From assembly GCA_031265205.1 (NCBI GenBank), contig JAISCZ010000088.1, positions 1 through 64,000 of the forward strand: 64,000 nt of DNA, given 5' to 3'. The DNA is from Deltaproteobacteria bacterium (GTDB lineage Bacteria > Desulfobacterota > Desulfarculia > Adiutricales > Adiutricaceae). Shown here piece after piece: positions 8,925 to 18,013 of the stretch. The position numbers and the translations under genes are program-made. The notes under the pieces were generated by a model. That model saw only the letters and a list, made by a program, of their open reading frames with translations. It ran no database searches and was not told the DNA's origin. Each line of letters starts with the position of its first letter. The first letter of the stretch is position 1.

Positions 8925-9862
8925 GGGTAGAGCCTCCCTTCCCGGGTCACGAGCCTGATCTCCGGGACGAGCTCCACCGCCCGCCGCTTGAAGACCGTAA
9001 ATTTGACAAAGGCGACCAGAGCCCGCACCTCCGAGGCGCTCGCGTCCCCCCGGTTGACGATAACGTTGGCGTGTCGCTCGCTCACCACGGCGCCCCCGAG
9101 GCGGTAACCTTTCAGGCCCGCCTCCTCGACGAGCCTCCCGGCGAAATCGCCGGGGGGATTTTTAAAGACCGAGCCCGCGGAAAGGCCAAGGGGGGTTTTC
9201 TCCCGCCTGAGCTGAAGCGCCGCGGCCATTTTCGCCTCCACCTTATCCGGCGCGGACCGCGTCAGACCCAAGTCGACGCTTAAAATCACCGCGCCTTCCG
9301 TCCAAGAAAGTTCCCGGTAGCCGAAGCGCAGTTTTTCCCGGCCCCAAGTCTCGCGGCGATCCCCGTCCGGGAAATAGGCCTCCAAGGCCAAAACCCTGTC
9401 GCCCAAAGAGACGCCGGCCGCCCCGGCGTTCCCGCGGGCCGCCCCGCCCACGGTCCCGGGCACGCCCGCGAGGCCCTCGAGACCCGCGAGCCCCCAAGCG
9501 CGCGCGCTTTCCAAAAGCCCCGCGAGGCTCGCCCCGGCCCCGGCCCGCGCGACGACCGCGTCCCCCGCCGCGCCCAAAAGCTCGATCTTCCGAAAGTCGC
9601 CCCCCAGCTTGAGGGCCAGGCCCTCGAGCCCCAAGTCGTCAAAGAGCGTGTCGCTCCCGCCGCCCAGGACGAAAGAGGGAATTTCCTCCGCGCGCGCCAA
9701 AAGCGCGAGACGCCTTAAGGCCTCCAAGTCGCCGGCCTCCGCGAAGAGGCGCGCCTCTCCCCCGAGGCGAAAGGTGGTCATGGGGGCCAAGGCCTTCCCG
9801 CTCTCCAAAAGGGGATCTTTTTGGGCCAAATCCTTATAGTACGCGCCGTCCCGAAGCCTCAT
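8921..9862 (-). CDS. murB: UDP-N-acetylenolpyruvoylglucosamine reductase MurB
   Basis: A 313-residue FAD enzyme that reduces enolpyruvyl-UDP-GlcNAc to UDP-MurNAc with NADPH in the cytoplasm. The flavin loop VLGGGSDTLFDD, the second FAD segment GLAGVPGTVGGA and the substrate/catalytic segment LSAGSVFKNP with its serine are present. The C-terminal glutamate segment LVPEIRLV is intact. Length fits the short type II MurB. It overlaps murC upstream (ATGA) and ftsQ downstream (GTGA). Confidence 0.96.
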   Translation of the reverse strand: MRLRDGAYYKDLAQKDPLLESGKALAPMTTFRLGGEARLFAEAGDLEALRRLALLARAEEIPSFVLGGGSDTLFDDLGLEGLALKLGGDFRKIELLGAAGDAVVARAGAGASLAGLLESARAWGLAGLEGLAGVPGTVGGAARGNAGAAGVSLGDRVLALEAYFPDGDRRETWGREKLRFGYRELSWTEGAVILSVDLGLTRSAPDKVEAKMAAALQLRREKTPLGLSAGSVFKNPPGDFAGRLVEEAGLKGYRLGGAVVSERHANVIVNRGDASASEVRALVAFVKFTVFKRRAVELVPEIRLVTREGRLYP

Positions 9863-11244
9863 GCCGTTACCCGCTCGCCCCGGACAAGGCGCATGAGCTC
9901 CTCCCCCGCCTCGTAAATGTCGCCGGCCCCGAGGGTCAGCGCCACGTCGCCCGGCGCGAGGCCCGGGGCCACCCGCGCCGGGAGATCCGCCACGCGGCCC
10001 CCGTATTCGGCGTCGGGGCCCCCCCGCCGGATGGCCGCGACGAGGGTCTCCGCGGTAAGATCGGCCCTCGCCTCTTCCCCGGCCGCGTAGATATCCGTGA
10101 CGTAAAGCTTGTCCGCCAAGGCGAAGGAGCCCACGAACTCCTCGAAGAGGGCGCGGGTCCGGCTGTGCCGGTGGGGCTGAAAGAGGACCACCTTGCGCCG
10201 CCGGGGAAAACGCTCGGCGAGGGTCTTAAGGGTCGCCCGGATCTCCGTGGGGTGATGGCCGTAATCGTCCAAAAAGAGGACCCCGCCCGCCTCGCCCTTT
10301 TTCTCGAGCCGACGGCCCACGCCCGAGAGCTTGGCGATGCCCGCGGCCAGCGCCGGAAAGCCGACCCCCAACTCCAAGGCGACGACCGACGCCGCCAGCG
10401 AGTTTAAGACGTTGTGCGCCCCGGGGATATTGACCGTGAGCCTTCCCAAGTCCCGCCCCTCAAAGGCGAGGGTAAAACTGAAACCCCAGTCCTCGGACTG
10501 GATCTCGCGGGCCGTGGCCTGGGCGCCGGGCGTAAGGCCGTAGGTGATTTTCCGCTTTTTGACCCGGGAAAGGAGGCTCCGGACCTGGGGGTCGTCGAGG
10601 CACAGTACGGAAAAACCGTAAAAAGGCACGCGGTTGACGAAAGTCAGAAAGGTCTCCTTGAGGCTCTCCAGGTCGCCGTAATAATTTAAGTGCTCCCGGT
10701 CGATGTTGGTGACCACGGTGACGGTGGGGCAGAGCAAGAGGAAAGAGCCGTCGGACTCGTCGGCCTCGGCGACCAAAAGATCGCCCTGGCCCAGGCGGGC
10801 GTTGCCCCCGAGGTTGTTGACCTTGCCCCCGATGACGAGGGTCGGGTCCCAGCCGCCTTCGGTTAAAATAGTGCCCAAAAGGGAGCAAGTCGTCGTTTTT
10901 CCGTGGCTTCCCGCCACGGCGACGGAGCTTTTGAGCCGCATCAGCTCCGCGAGCATTTCGGCGCGGGGGATCACCGGAATCCCCTGGTCCCTGGCGAAGC
11001 GCACCTCGGGGTTGTCCTCCGGGACGGCCGAGGAGACAACCACCACGTCCGCGCCCCGCGCGTGGGAGGAATCGTGTCCCCGAAAAACCGTCGCCCCCGC
11101 GGCGGCGAGCCTTTGGGTCTGAGCCCCGCCGCGCAGATCCGAGCCGGTCACCCGGTGCCCCAGGCTTAAGAGGACCTCGGCGATTCCGCTCATGCCGATG
11201 CCGCCCACCCCCACGAAATGAATTCGCCTTTTCTTCCGATACAT
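9859..11244 (-). CDS. murC: UDP-N-acetylmuramate--L-alanine ligase MurC
   Basis: A 461-residue ATP-dependent Mur ligase that adds L-Ala to UDP-MurNAc, the first peptide step. The N-terminal Rossmann loop FVGVGGIGMSGIAEVLL, the ATP P-loop VAGSHGKTTTCSLLG (around residue 112), the central VTNIDREHLNYYGD and the C-terminal domain entry FLDDYGHHPTEI are all present. Length is normal. It follows murG after 98 bases and overlaps murB. Confidence 0.97.
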   Translation of the reverse strand: MYRKKRRIHFVGVGGIGMSGIAEVLLSLGHRVTGSDLRGGAQTQRLAAAGATVFRGHDSSHARGADVVVVSSAVPEDNPEVRFARDQGIPVIPRAEMLAELMRLKSSVAVAGSHGKTTTCSLLGTILTEGGWDPTLVIGGKVNNLGGNARLGQGDLLVAEADESDGSFLLLCPTVTVVTNIDREHLNYYGDLESLKETFLTFVNRVPFYGFSVLCLDDPQVRSLLSRVKKRKITYGLTPGAQATAREIQSEDWGFSFTLAFEGRDLGRLTVNIPGAHNVLNSLAASVVALELGVGFPALAAGIAKLSGVGRRLEKKGEAGGVLFLDDYGHHPTEIRATLKTLAERFPRRRKVVLFQPHRHSRTRALFEEFVGSFALADKLYVTDIYAAGEEARADLTAETLVAAIRRGGPDAEYGGRVADLPARVAPGLAPGDVALTLGAGDIYEAGEELMRLVRGERVTA

Positions 11245-11342
11245 GCGCCTTTTAACTTCAACCTTCCCAGCGTCAAGCCCCCCAGGGGGCGGCCTTATCC
11301 GCCTCTAAACTTTTTTAAAAACCCTTTGGGCCGCGCGCGCCT

Positions 11343-12428
11343 CTAACGCGAGGCGACAATCTCCAAAACGCGGCGGGCCATCGCCTCGGCCGCGTCGGGC
11401 GCGAAAAGCTCCCGGGCCTTGCGGCCCATCTCCAAAAGGCGCGGCGCGTCCTTCCTTAAGGACTCGATCAGGGAAAACAAACGCTCCCCCGTGGCCTCCG
11501 ACTCCGGGAGCCAGAGGGCGGCCCCCCGTTCCGCCATGGCGCGGGCGTTGGCGCTCTGGTGATCGTCGGCCGCGGTCGGGAGCGGCGTCAGAATGGCGGG
11601 CAGCCCCACCGCGCGCAGTTCCGCGATGGTGAGCGCCCCGGCCCTGGCCACCGCCAGGTCCGCCTCCCCGTAGAGCCGCTCGATATCCGGCGCGAAACCC
11701 AAAAGCTCGACGTTAAGGCCGCTTCCCTCGTAGAGTTCGCGCGTCTCCGCGAGTCCCGCGGCCCCGGCCTGATGGATGATCCGGTAGGAGTCCCTCTTTT
11801 GGGCCAAAAAGGGCAAAGCCGCTCCCAGCGCCCGGTTGAGGGCCCGCGCCCCCTGGCTCCCGCCCAACAGCAAGAGGGTGAAAGGGGCGCCTTCCGGGCG
11901 CGCGCGCCTCTCGACCCGTAAAATGGCCTCCCGCACGGGGTTTCCGACCACCATGGTCTTCTCCGGGGCGAAACCCTCGCTCCCCGCCGCGCCCAAAAAA
12001 ACCTGCCGGGCCATTTTCCCCAAATAGCGGTTCGTGAGCCCCGCCTTCTGGTTCTGCTCGTGGATGGCCAAGGGCGTCCGCGAGAGAAAGGCGGCGAGCC
12101 CCACCGGGCCGGTCGCGTAGCCCCCCGCCCCGAAGGCGAGATGGGGCTTGAAGCGGCGGATAATGGAGAGGGCTTTGACGAGCCCCAAAAAGCCCGTCCC
12201 CGCGCTCGCCGCTTTTCCGGCGAGCCCGCGGCCCTTCAGGCCTCGGGCGGGGATCGTCTCCCGCGGAAAGCCCAAGGGATCGAGAATGGCCGCCTCCACG
12301 GGCCGGCCCGCCCCCACGAAAAGGAAGCGCGCGTCCCCGCGCTGGCGCCTGATGGCTTGGGCCACCGCGACGGCGGGCCAGACGTGCCCGCCCGTGCCCC
12401 CCGCCGCCATTAAAAGGCGCGGCCCCAT
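11343..12428 (-). CDS. murG: UDP-GlcNAc:lipid I transferase MurG
   Basis: A 361-residue membrane-associated GT-B glycosyltransferase that turns lipid I into lipid II. The N-terminal loop AAGGTGGHVWPAVAVAQ and the C-domain loop LLLGGSQGARALN are both present, with the acceptor-binding segment HEQNQKAGLTNRYLG between them. The start codon directly follows the ftsW stop (TAG-ATG), so the two are probably co-translated. Confidence 0.97.
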   Translation of the reverse strand: MGPRLLMAAGGTGGHVWPAVAVAQAIRRQRGDARFLFVGAGRPVEAAILDPLGFPRETIPARGLKGRGLAGKAASAGTGFLGLVKALSIIRRFKPHLAFGAGGYATGPVGLAAFLSRTPLAIHEQNQKAGLTNRYLGKMARQVFLGAAGSEGFAPEKTMVVGNPVREAILRVERRARPEGAPFTLLLLGGSQGARALNRALGAALPFLAQKRDSYRIIHQAGAAGLAETRELYEGSGLNVELLGFAPDIERLYGEADLAVARAGALTIAELRAVGLPAILTPLPTAADDHQSANARAMAERGAALWLPESEATGERLFSLIESLRKDAPRLLEMGRKARELFAPDAAEAMARRVLEIVASR

Positions 12429-13622
12429 CTAACGCGCCTCCGCCTGGCCCGTCACGAGCTTTAAGGGGGCGGGCCTCCAGGCCTCCCGGTCCCCGCCCCC
12501 GGGGGCGGCCTCCGCGCGGCCGCTCTCCCGGGCCACGTTTAAAATGAGGCCCACCGCGGCCATGGAGGCGACGAGGTTGGAGCCCCCCTGGCTGAAAAAG
12601 GGCAGCGCCAGTCCCTTGGCCGGCACCAAAGAGAGGGCCACGGCCATGTTGACGAAGGCCGGGACCCCAATCATCAAGGTCGCCCCGATGGCCAGATAGC
12701 GCCCGCCCAAATCCCGCGCGGCGCGGGCGATAACCAGGCCGCGCAGGCAGAAGAGCAGAAAGAGCCCGGCGACGAAAAGCACCCCAATGAGCCCCATTTC
12801 CTCGCCGACCACGGCGAAGACGTAATCGGTCTGCACCTCGGGGATATAGAACCGCTTTTCCACGCTAGCCCCGAGCCCGGCCCCAAAGATTCCCCCGTTG
12901 GCGAAGGCGTAATACGAATGGAGGATGGGGTAACCTACCCCCTGGGGATCGGCGTAGGGATCCCGCCATCCCTCGAGGCGGTCCAAACGGTAGGAGTACT
13001 GGGTGACCAAGAAAAAGCAAGCGACGGCCGCGAGCGCCGCGTAGGCCAAGAGATAGCGTTTTTTAAGCCCCCCGGCGAAGGAGAGGGCGACGACGATGAT
13101 CCCCAGAACCACGGCCCCGCCCAAATCTTTTTCCATGACGATGAGCAGCCCGAAGACCCCCAAAACCAGGCTGTGCGGGACGAAGCCGTACCAAAAGCCC
13201 TCGGCCAGCCGCCCTTTGCGCGCGAGGGAATAGGCCATGTACAGAACGACCCCGAGCTTGGCGAACTCCGAGGGCTGGAGGCTCACGCCGCCGATCCGGG
13301 CCCAGCGCGAGGCCCCGTTTAAGGAAACCCCAAGCCCGGGAATAAAGGGCAAGAGGAGAAGGAGCGCGCTCCCGACGGCCAAGACGACGGAGGCGCGCAG
13401 AAGCTCGCGGGTGGGGATAAGGGCGAAGAGGGCGAGGGCCGCCCACCCAAAGCCCATGTGCGTGAGCTGCGTTTTGAAATAATAATAGGGGTCGTGGCGA
13501 TAAAACTCGGCGCTCAAATAGCTCGCCGAAAGATGGGTGGCCAGGCCCACCCCCAACAAGAGGAGGAAAAAACCTGACAGGAAAAAATCGACCCGAAGGA
13601 TTGTGGATTTTGTCTCGGACAT
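12429..13622 (-). CDS. ftsW: SEDS-family septal glycosyltransferase FtsW
   Basis: A 397-residue polytopic membrane protein of the FtsW/RodA/SpoVE (SEDS) family, which polymerises lipid II into glycan strands together with FtsI. About ten hydrophobic segments are visible, with typical SEDS loops: GVSLNGASRWARIGGVSLQP, then GEEMGLIGV and PFFSQGGSNLVASM near the end. The Pro/Gly-rich cytoplasmic C-tail is short. It lies 37 bases after the candidate 27-residue peptide that follows murD. Confidence 0.96.
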   Translation of the reverse strand: MSETKSTILRVDFFLSGFFLLLLGVGLATHLSASYLSAEFYRHDPYYYFKTQLTHMGFGWAALALFALIPTRELLRASVVLAVGSALLLLLPFIPGLGVSLNGASRWARIGGVSLQPSEFAKLGVVLYMAYSLARKGRLAEGFWYGFVPHSLVLGVFGLLIVMEKDLGGAVVLGIIVVALSFAGGLKKRYLLAYAALAAVACFFLVTQYSYRLDRLEGWRDPYADPQGVGYPILHSYYAFANGGIFGAGLGASVEKRFYIPEVQTDYVFAVVGEEMGLIGVLFVAGLFLLFCLRGLVIARAARDLGGRYLAIGATLMIGVPAFVNMAVALSLVPAKGLALPFFSQGGSNLVASMAAVGLILNVARESGRAEAAPGGGDREAWRPAPLKLVTGQAEAR

Positions 13623-13659
13623 CGCCGTCCTCCCCCTTAAGGGACGCGCCGTAAGGGCC

Positions 13660-13743
13660 TTAAATCGCCACGAAAAGGACCAAGAACCATAAAAGAGTCG
13701 GCGTCGCCGCCGCCAAAAGATAGAGCGCGAGCCAAAAACTCAC
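13660..13743 (-). CDS. Candidate 27-residue single-span membrane peptide between murD and ftsW
   Basis: A short frame begins with GTG whose last bases are shared with the murD stop (GTGA), the same coupling used at several other junctions of this operon. It encodes 27 residues, almost all hydrophobic (FWLALYLLAAATPTLLWF is the core), enough for one membrane span, and ends in TAA 37 bases before ftsW. A GGAG element lies about nine bases upstream. I know of no named family. It could be a small divisome or flippase partner, or only a chance hydrophobic frame; the position and coupling favour the former, but conservation has not been tested. Confidence 0.4.
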   Translation of the reverse strand: MSFWLALYLLAAATPTLLWFLVLFVAI

Positions 13744-15224
13744 CCCTTCTCGCCTCCCCGCGCCGCCGAGGCCCTTCGCTTTTTGGGCGCGGCGGGCCGC
13801 GGCGCCGCGGCGCGGCCCTCCGGTTCCGCGCCGGCCCGGCTCTCCGGGTTCGCGAAGACGCGGCGCACCTCTTTCTGGAAAGCGAGGCCCCGCTCCTTGT
13901 AATTGGCGAACATGTCAAAACTCGCGCAGGCGGGGCTCAGAAGGGCCACGTCCCCCTTTTTGGCGACGACGGAGGCGAGCACCGCCGCGTCCCGCATGCT
14001 GGGGACGAAGGTGATCGGCGCGAAGCCCTGGAGATCCCGGGCGATTGTCCGGGCGGCCTCCCCCAGGAGGATGAGGTGCCGCGCCTTGGCCGTGACGGGC
14101 GCCAAGAGGGCGCCGTAATCGAGGCCCTTGTCCCGGCCCCCGGCGATTAAGACCACGCTCTTGTCCTTGAAATTGTCGAGGGCGGCGATGGTCGCCCCGG
14201 GATTGGTGGCCTTGGAGTCGTCGTAATAGGAAACGCCGTCGAATTCCCCGATAAGCTGGAGCCGGTGGTCGTCGACGCTAAAATCCCGCGCCGCCTCCAG
14301 GGCCTTTCGCGGGTCGGCCCCCAAAGAGAGGGCGAGGCCCACGGCGGCCAGGACGTTCCCTTGGTTGTGCCGGCCCTTTAAGGCGAACTCCTCCCAGGGG
14401 ACGGAGGCGGCCTCCTTGCCGTCCACGATTATTTTCAGGGTCTCTTTGGCGCCCTTGCGGTGGACGTATCCCCCGTGGGCCGGCGCCTCCTTAAGGGAAA
14501 AGCCGAAGCGGCGGGCCTTATGGCTCTTGTGGACGAGCAGGTACTCGTCGTCGTTTAAAATGGCCCAGTCCGTCGCGTCCTGGTTTTGGAAGATCCTCCA
14601 CTTGCCGTGGAAATAGGAGAGAAAATCCCCGTGCCGATCCAAATGGTCGGGGGTGACGTTCAAAATAGCCGCCCCCTTGGCGCGGAACTTGCTAACGGTC
14701 TCCAGCTGAAAGCTCGAGACCTCCAAAACCGCGCAGTCGTAACGGCCCGGGTCCGCTTGGAGCTCCAAGGCGCAGTTGGCGTAAGGGTTCCCGATGTTGC
14801 CCCCCAAAAAGGGGCGCCGGCCCACTTGGGCGAGAATATGGGCGGCGAGTCCCGCGACGGTAGTTTTGCCATTGGTTCCCGTGACCGCGACGACGGGGAG
14901 ATTCACGACGCGCGCGGCCAGCTCCAATTCCCCCAAGACGGGGATCTGGCTGCGGAAGGCCTCGGGCGCGCCCATGGCCGTGAGGGGCACCCCCGGGGAG
15001 ACGATCCAGAGATCGAAAAAATACCCGGGATGCGGCGCGTCGGGCCCCAAAACCCATTTCGCGCCCAAGCCTTGGAGCCTTTCCTGGGCGCCGCGGGCCT
15101 CCTCGGGGCGCATCTGATCGTAAACGGTGACTTCCAGCCCGCCCGCGCGTAAAAGCTTGGCCGCGGCGATCCCCGACTCGCCGGCCCCCAACACGAGCGC
15201 GCTATTTAAGTTAAAAAGAGACAT
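13740..15224 (-). CDS. murD: UDP-N-acetylmuramoylalanine--D-glutamate ligase MurD
   Basis: A 494-residue Mur ligase that adds D-Glu to UDP-MurNAc-L-Ala. The N-terminal nucleotide fold begins SALVLGAGESGIAAAKLL, the ATP loop is VTGTNGKTTVAGLAAHIL, and the central domain has LNVTPDHLDRHGDFLSY and the C-domain DDSKATNPGATIAALDN. I start it at MSLFNLN (15224); the longer open frame adds 45 residues with no Mur features. The last 35 residues are Ala/Pro/Arg-rich and beyond the usual end. The stop overlaps a small hydrophobic frame by GTGA. Confidence 0.95.
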   Translation of the reverse strand: MSLFNLNSALVLGAGESGIAAAKLLRAGGLEVTVYDQMRPEEARGAQERLQGLGAKWVLGPDAPHPGYFFDLWIVSPGVPLTAMGAPEAFRSQIPVLGELELAARVVNLPVVAVTGTNGKTTVAGLAAHILAQVGRRPFLGGNIGNPYANCALELQADPGRYDCAVLEVSSFQLETVSKFRAKGAAILNVTPDHLDRHGDFLSYFHGKWRIFQNQDATDWAILNDDEYLLVHKSHKARRFGFSLKEAPAHGGYVHRKGAKETLKIIVDGKEAASVPWEEFALKGRHNQGNVLAAVGLALSLGADPRKALEAARDFSVDDHRLQLIGEFDGVSYYDDSKATNPGATIAALDNFKDKSVVLIAGGRDKGLDYGALLAPVTAKARHLILLGEAARTIARDLQGFAPITFVPSMRDAAVLASVVAKKGDVALLSPACASFDMFANYKERGLAFQKEVRRVFANPESRAGAEPEGRAAAPRPAAPKKRRASAARGGEKG

Positions 15225-15301
15225 CTTGACAACCCGCCCCAGGGGGGAAAAGGCCTTCCGCCCTTCCCCCAAGCCCCGCTTTCCGCGGGGGGAAACGACC
15301 C

Positions 15302-16381
15302 CTAGCGCAATTTCAGGGTGGAAAGCCCCGCCAGCGCCAAAATAATGGCGATAATCCAAAAGCGAACGATCACCTTGGGCTCAGGCCATCCCTTGAGCTC
15401 AAAGTGATGGTGCAAAGGCGACATCCGCCAGAGACGCCGACCCTTGGTGCATTTAAAGAAGGCCACCTGGAGGATGACCGACAAAGCCTCGATGACGAAA
15501 ATGCCCCCCACGAGGACCAGGAGGATTTCCTGCTTGACGACGAGGGCCGTAAAGCCCAGGGCCGCGCCCAGGGAAAGGGAGCCGGTGTCGCCTAAAAAAA
15601 TCTGCGCCGGGAAGGCGTTATACCAAAGAAAGCCCAAGCCCGAGCCGATGAGCGCCGCCAGGAGCACCGCGACCTCCGCCGCCCCGGGGATGCGGGCGAT
15701 CTGCAGGTAATTGGCGATGACGCTGTTGCCCGCGCAGTAGGCGAAGACCATATAGGTCGCCCCCGCCATGACGATGGGCCCCGCCGCCAACCCATCCAAG
15801 CCGTCGGTGAGGTTGACGGCGTTGGAGGCCCCCACCAGGACGAGGGCGGCGAAGAGGATGTAGAAAGGCCCGAGGTTGAAAACCAAGGTCTTCAAAACGG
15901 GGAAGGCGAGGGTCGGGTCAAAGCTCGGGTCCGCGTAGAGGTAGGCCCCCGCGGCCAAACCCACCAAGCACTGCAGCGCGAACTTCTTTTTGCCGCTAAG
16001 GCCCTCGTTGCGGCGCCGCTTGATCTTCAGGTAATCGTCGCGGAAGCCGATAGCCGCGAAGAGGAGGATGACCGACCACATGGGGAGGAAAAAGCGCGCG
16101 GTCACGTCGACCCATAAAAGGCAGGAGACGAGGGAGGCCCCCAGGACCATCAGCCCCCCCATGGTGGGGGTCCCGGCCTTTTTCTGATGGCTTTCCGGGC
16201 CCTCGCCGCGGATGTACTGGCGCACGCGATAAGCCTTGATGAAGGCGATGAAACGGGGGCCTAGGAAAAACCACAGAAGGGTGGAGGTGAGGGCGGCCAG
16301 AATTATCCGAAACGTGATGTACTTAAACACGTTAAAGAAGGATATTTCCGTGGATAGCTGGAGAAATAACTTATACAGCAC
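15302..16381 (-). CDS. mraY: Phospho-MurNAc-pentapeptide translocase MraY
   Basis: A 359-residue integral membrane enzyme that transfers phospho-MurNAc-pentapeptide to undecaprenyl phosphate, forming lipid I. Key motifs are FRDDYLKIKRRRNEGLSGKK, NAVNLTDGLDGLAAG, FLGDTGSLSLGAALG and the histidine motif SPLHHHFELKGWPEPKV. About ten membrane helices are visible. The GTG at 16381 gives nearly the length of the E. coli enzyme; a TTG at 16396, overlapping the murF stop, is an alternative. Confidence 0.96.
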   Translation of the reverse strand: MLYKLFLQLSTEISFFNVFKYITFRIILAALTSTLLWFFLGPRFIAFIKAYRVRQYIRGEGPESHQKKAGTPTMGGLMVLGASLVSCLLWVDVTARFFLPMWSVILLFAAIGFRDDYLKIKRRRNEGLSGKKKFALQCLVGLAAGAYLYADPSFDPTLAFPVLKTLVFNLGPFYILFAALVLVGASNAVNLTDGLDGLAAGPIVMAGATYMVFAYCAGNSVIANYLQIARIPGAAEVAVLLAALIGSGLGFLWYNAFPAQIFLGDTGSLSLGAALGFTALVVKQEILLVLVGGIFVIEALSVILQVAFFKCTKGRRLWRMSPLHHHFELKGWPEPKVIVRFWIIAIILALAGLSTLKLR

Positions 16382-16385
16382 GCGC

Positions 16386-17888
16386 TTAACCCTCAAGCCT
16401 CAAATGGGCGACGGCCTTCTCCAAGCCGGCGGCCCGCGAGCCCTTGACCCAGGCCGCGTCCCCCGCGCGGGCGACGGAGAGAATCTTTTGGGCCGCGGCG
16501 GCGGGGGAGGAGGCGCGGTAAACGCGCGCGGGCTCCATTCCGCCCGCCAAGGCGCCCTCGCCGATAAGGGCCGCGCGCTCCCCGACCAAAACCACGAAAG
16601 CGGCCCCCGCGGCCGCGAGTCGCCGGCCCAAGGCCAGATGCTCCCCGGCCTCCGCCTCCCCCAGTTCCAGCATGTCCCCCAGAAGAAAGAGGGCGCGCCC
16701 CGGAAAGCGCGCCGCGGTCCCGACGAGGGCCTCCATGGAGGCGGGGCACGCGTTATAGCTCTCGTCGACGACCCACAGGCCCCGGGAGGTCAGAAAACTT
16801 TCCCCCCTGCCCGCGAGTGGCCGAAAGCTCTCGAGCCCGAAGCGGATTTCCTCCGGGCCCGCCCCCAGGGCGATGGCCCCGGCCGCGGCCGCGAGGGCGC
16901 ATTCCGCGCCGGCCTCGCCCCGGGCCCAAAGGCGCGCCCTGACCTTTTGACCCCGGAAGGCCGGGGCGGATAGCTCTATTTCCTGGCCCTCCCCGGAGGC
17001 GAGCTCGTTTCGGGACAGCGTTAGGACTTCCGCCCCGCTCCCCGCTTTCCCGAAGGTCAGCGTGGGGCCGGAAAATTTTTGGGCCCAGGGCGCGAGATAG
17101 GGATCGCTTAAATTGACCAGGGCCACCCCCGTTTCCCCGAGCCCCTTAAAAATTTCGCCCTTGGCCCGGGCGACCCCCGCGAGATCCCCGAAATTATCCA
17201 AATGGGCCGCGGCCACTTTGGTGACCAGGGCCGCGTCCGGGAGGGCGATGGCCGAAAGTTCCGCGATTTCCCCGAAGTCGCTCGCCCCCAACTCCAGCGC
17301 GGCGACCGTTTGCCCCGTTTTCCAGGACAAAAGGCTTAAGGGAAGGCCCACGCGGTTGTTGAAATTCCCCGCCGTCGCGAGGACATGGCCGGGACGCGAA
17401 AACTCCAAAATGGCCCGCGCCATTTCCTTGACCGTGGTCTTCCCCACCGAGCCCGTCACGGCTAAGACCCTTAAGTTTCGCTTAAGCCTTAGGCCCCGCG
17501 CGACGGCCCCCAAAGCCGCGTAAGCGTCCGCGACCGGAAGGAGGATCCCCTCCGTCCCCGCCAATAGCGTTTCCGCGCGGAGCGCCCGCGCGCGGTCGGA
17601 GGCGACAATGGCCGCCACCGCGCCGCGCCCCAGGGCCTCCCGCGCGAAGTCGTTCCCGTCGTGGCGGGGCCCCCGGAGCGCCACGAAAAGGCTTTGGGGC
17701 CGGACCGCGCGGCTGTCGGTCGCGACGCTCGCGACGGCGACGGCCTCTTCCGCGGCCTCCCCGGACTCGAAGCCGGGCGAAAGGAGGGCCCCTTGCGCGA
17801 GAAAGGCGCGGATCTCGGCCACGCTTAAGCCTAAGCCCCCTTGGGGGGCCGCGCTCTGGCCGTCTCGGATGTCCGCTTCGCGTGGCAA
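16386..17888 (-). CDS. murF: UDP-MurNAc-tripeptide--D-alanyl-D-alanine ligase MurF
   Basis: A 500-residue Mur ligase that adds D-Ala-D-Ala to the UDP-MurNAc-tripeptide. The ATP loop is VTGSVGKTTVKEMARAIL; the uridine-binding N-domain shows VATDSRAVRPQSLFVALRG, the central domain GNFNNRVGLPLSLL and LELGASDFGEI, and the C-domain VVDESYNACPASMEALV. The start is probably the TTG at 17888 with GGAGAGGG upstream; a later start before LSVAEIRAF cannot be excluded. It lies 125 bases after murE and nearly touches mraY. Confidence 0.95.
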   Translation of the reverse strand: MPREADIRDGQSAAPQGGLGLSVAEIRAFLAQGALLSPGFESGEAAEEAVAVASVATDSRAVRPQSLFVALRGPRHDGNDFAREALGRGAVAAIVASDRARALRAETLLAGTEGILLPVADAYAALGAVARGLRLKRNLRVLAVTGSVGKTTVKEMARAILEFSRPGHVLATAGNFNNRVGLPLSLLSWKTGQTVAALELGASDFGEIAELSAIALPDAALVTKVAAAHLDNFGDLAGVARAKGEIFKGLGETGVALVNLSDPYLAPWAQKFSGPTLTFGKAGSGAEVLTLSRNELASGEGQEIELSAPAFRGQKVRARLWARGEAGAECALAAAAGAIALGAGPEEIRFGLESFRPLAGRGESFLTSRGLWVVDESYNACPASMEALVGTAARFPGRALFLLGDMLELGEAEAGEHLALGRRLAAAGAAFVVLVGERAALIGEGALAGGMEPARVYRASSPAAAAQKILSVARAGDAAWVKGSRAAGLEKAVAHLRLEG

Positions 17889-18013
17889 AATGGCGTCCCT
17901 CTCCCTCGCCCGCCTTGGGCGCCCAAGGCGCCGGAGGCGGCGGCGAAAAACCGTCCCTTAAAAACCGTCCCTCAAAAAAACCTCGCGCCCTAACAAGGAC
18001 GCGCGCGGGCGCC

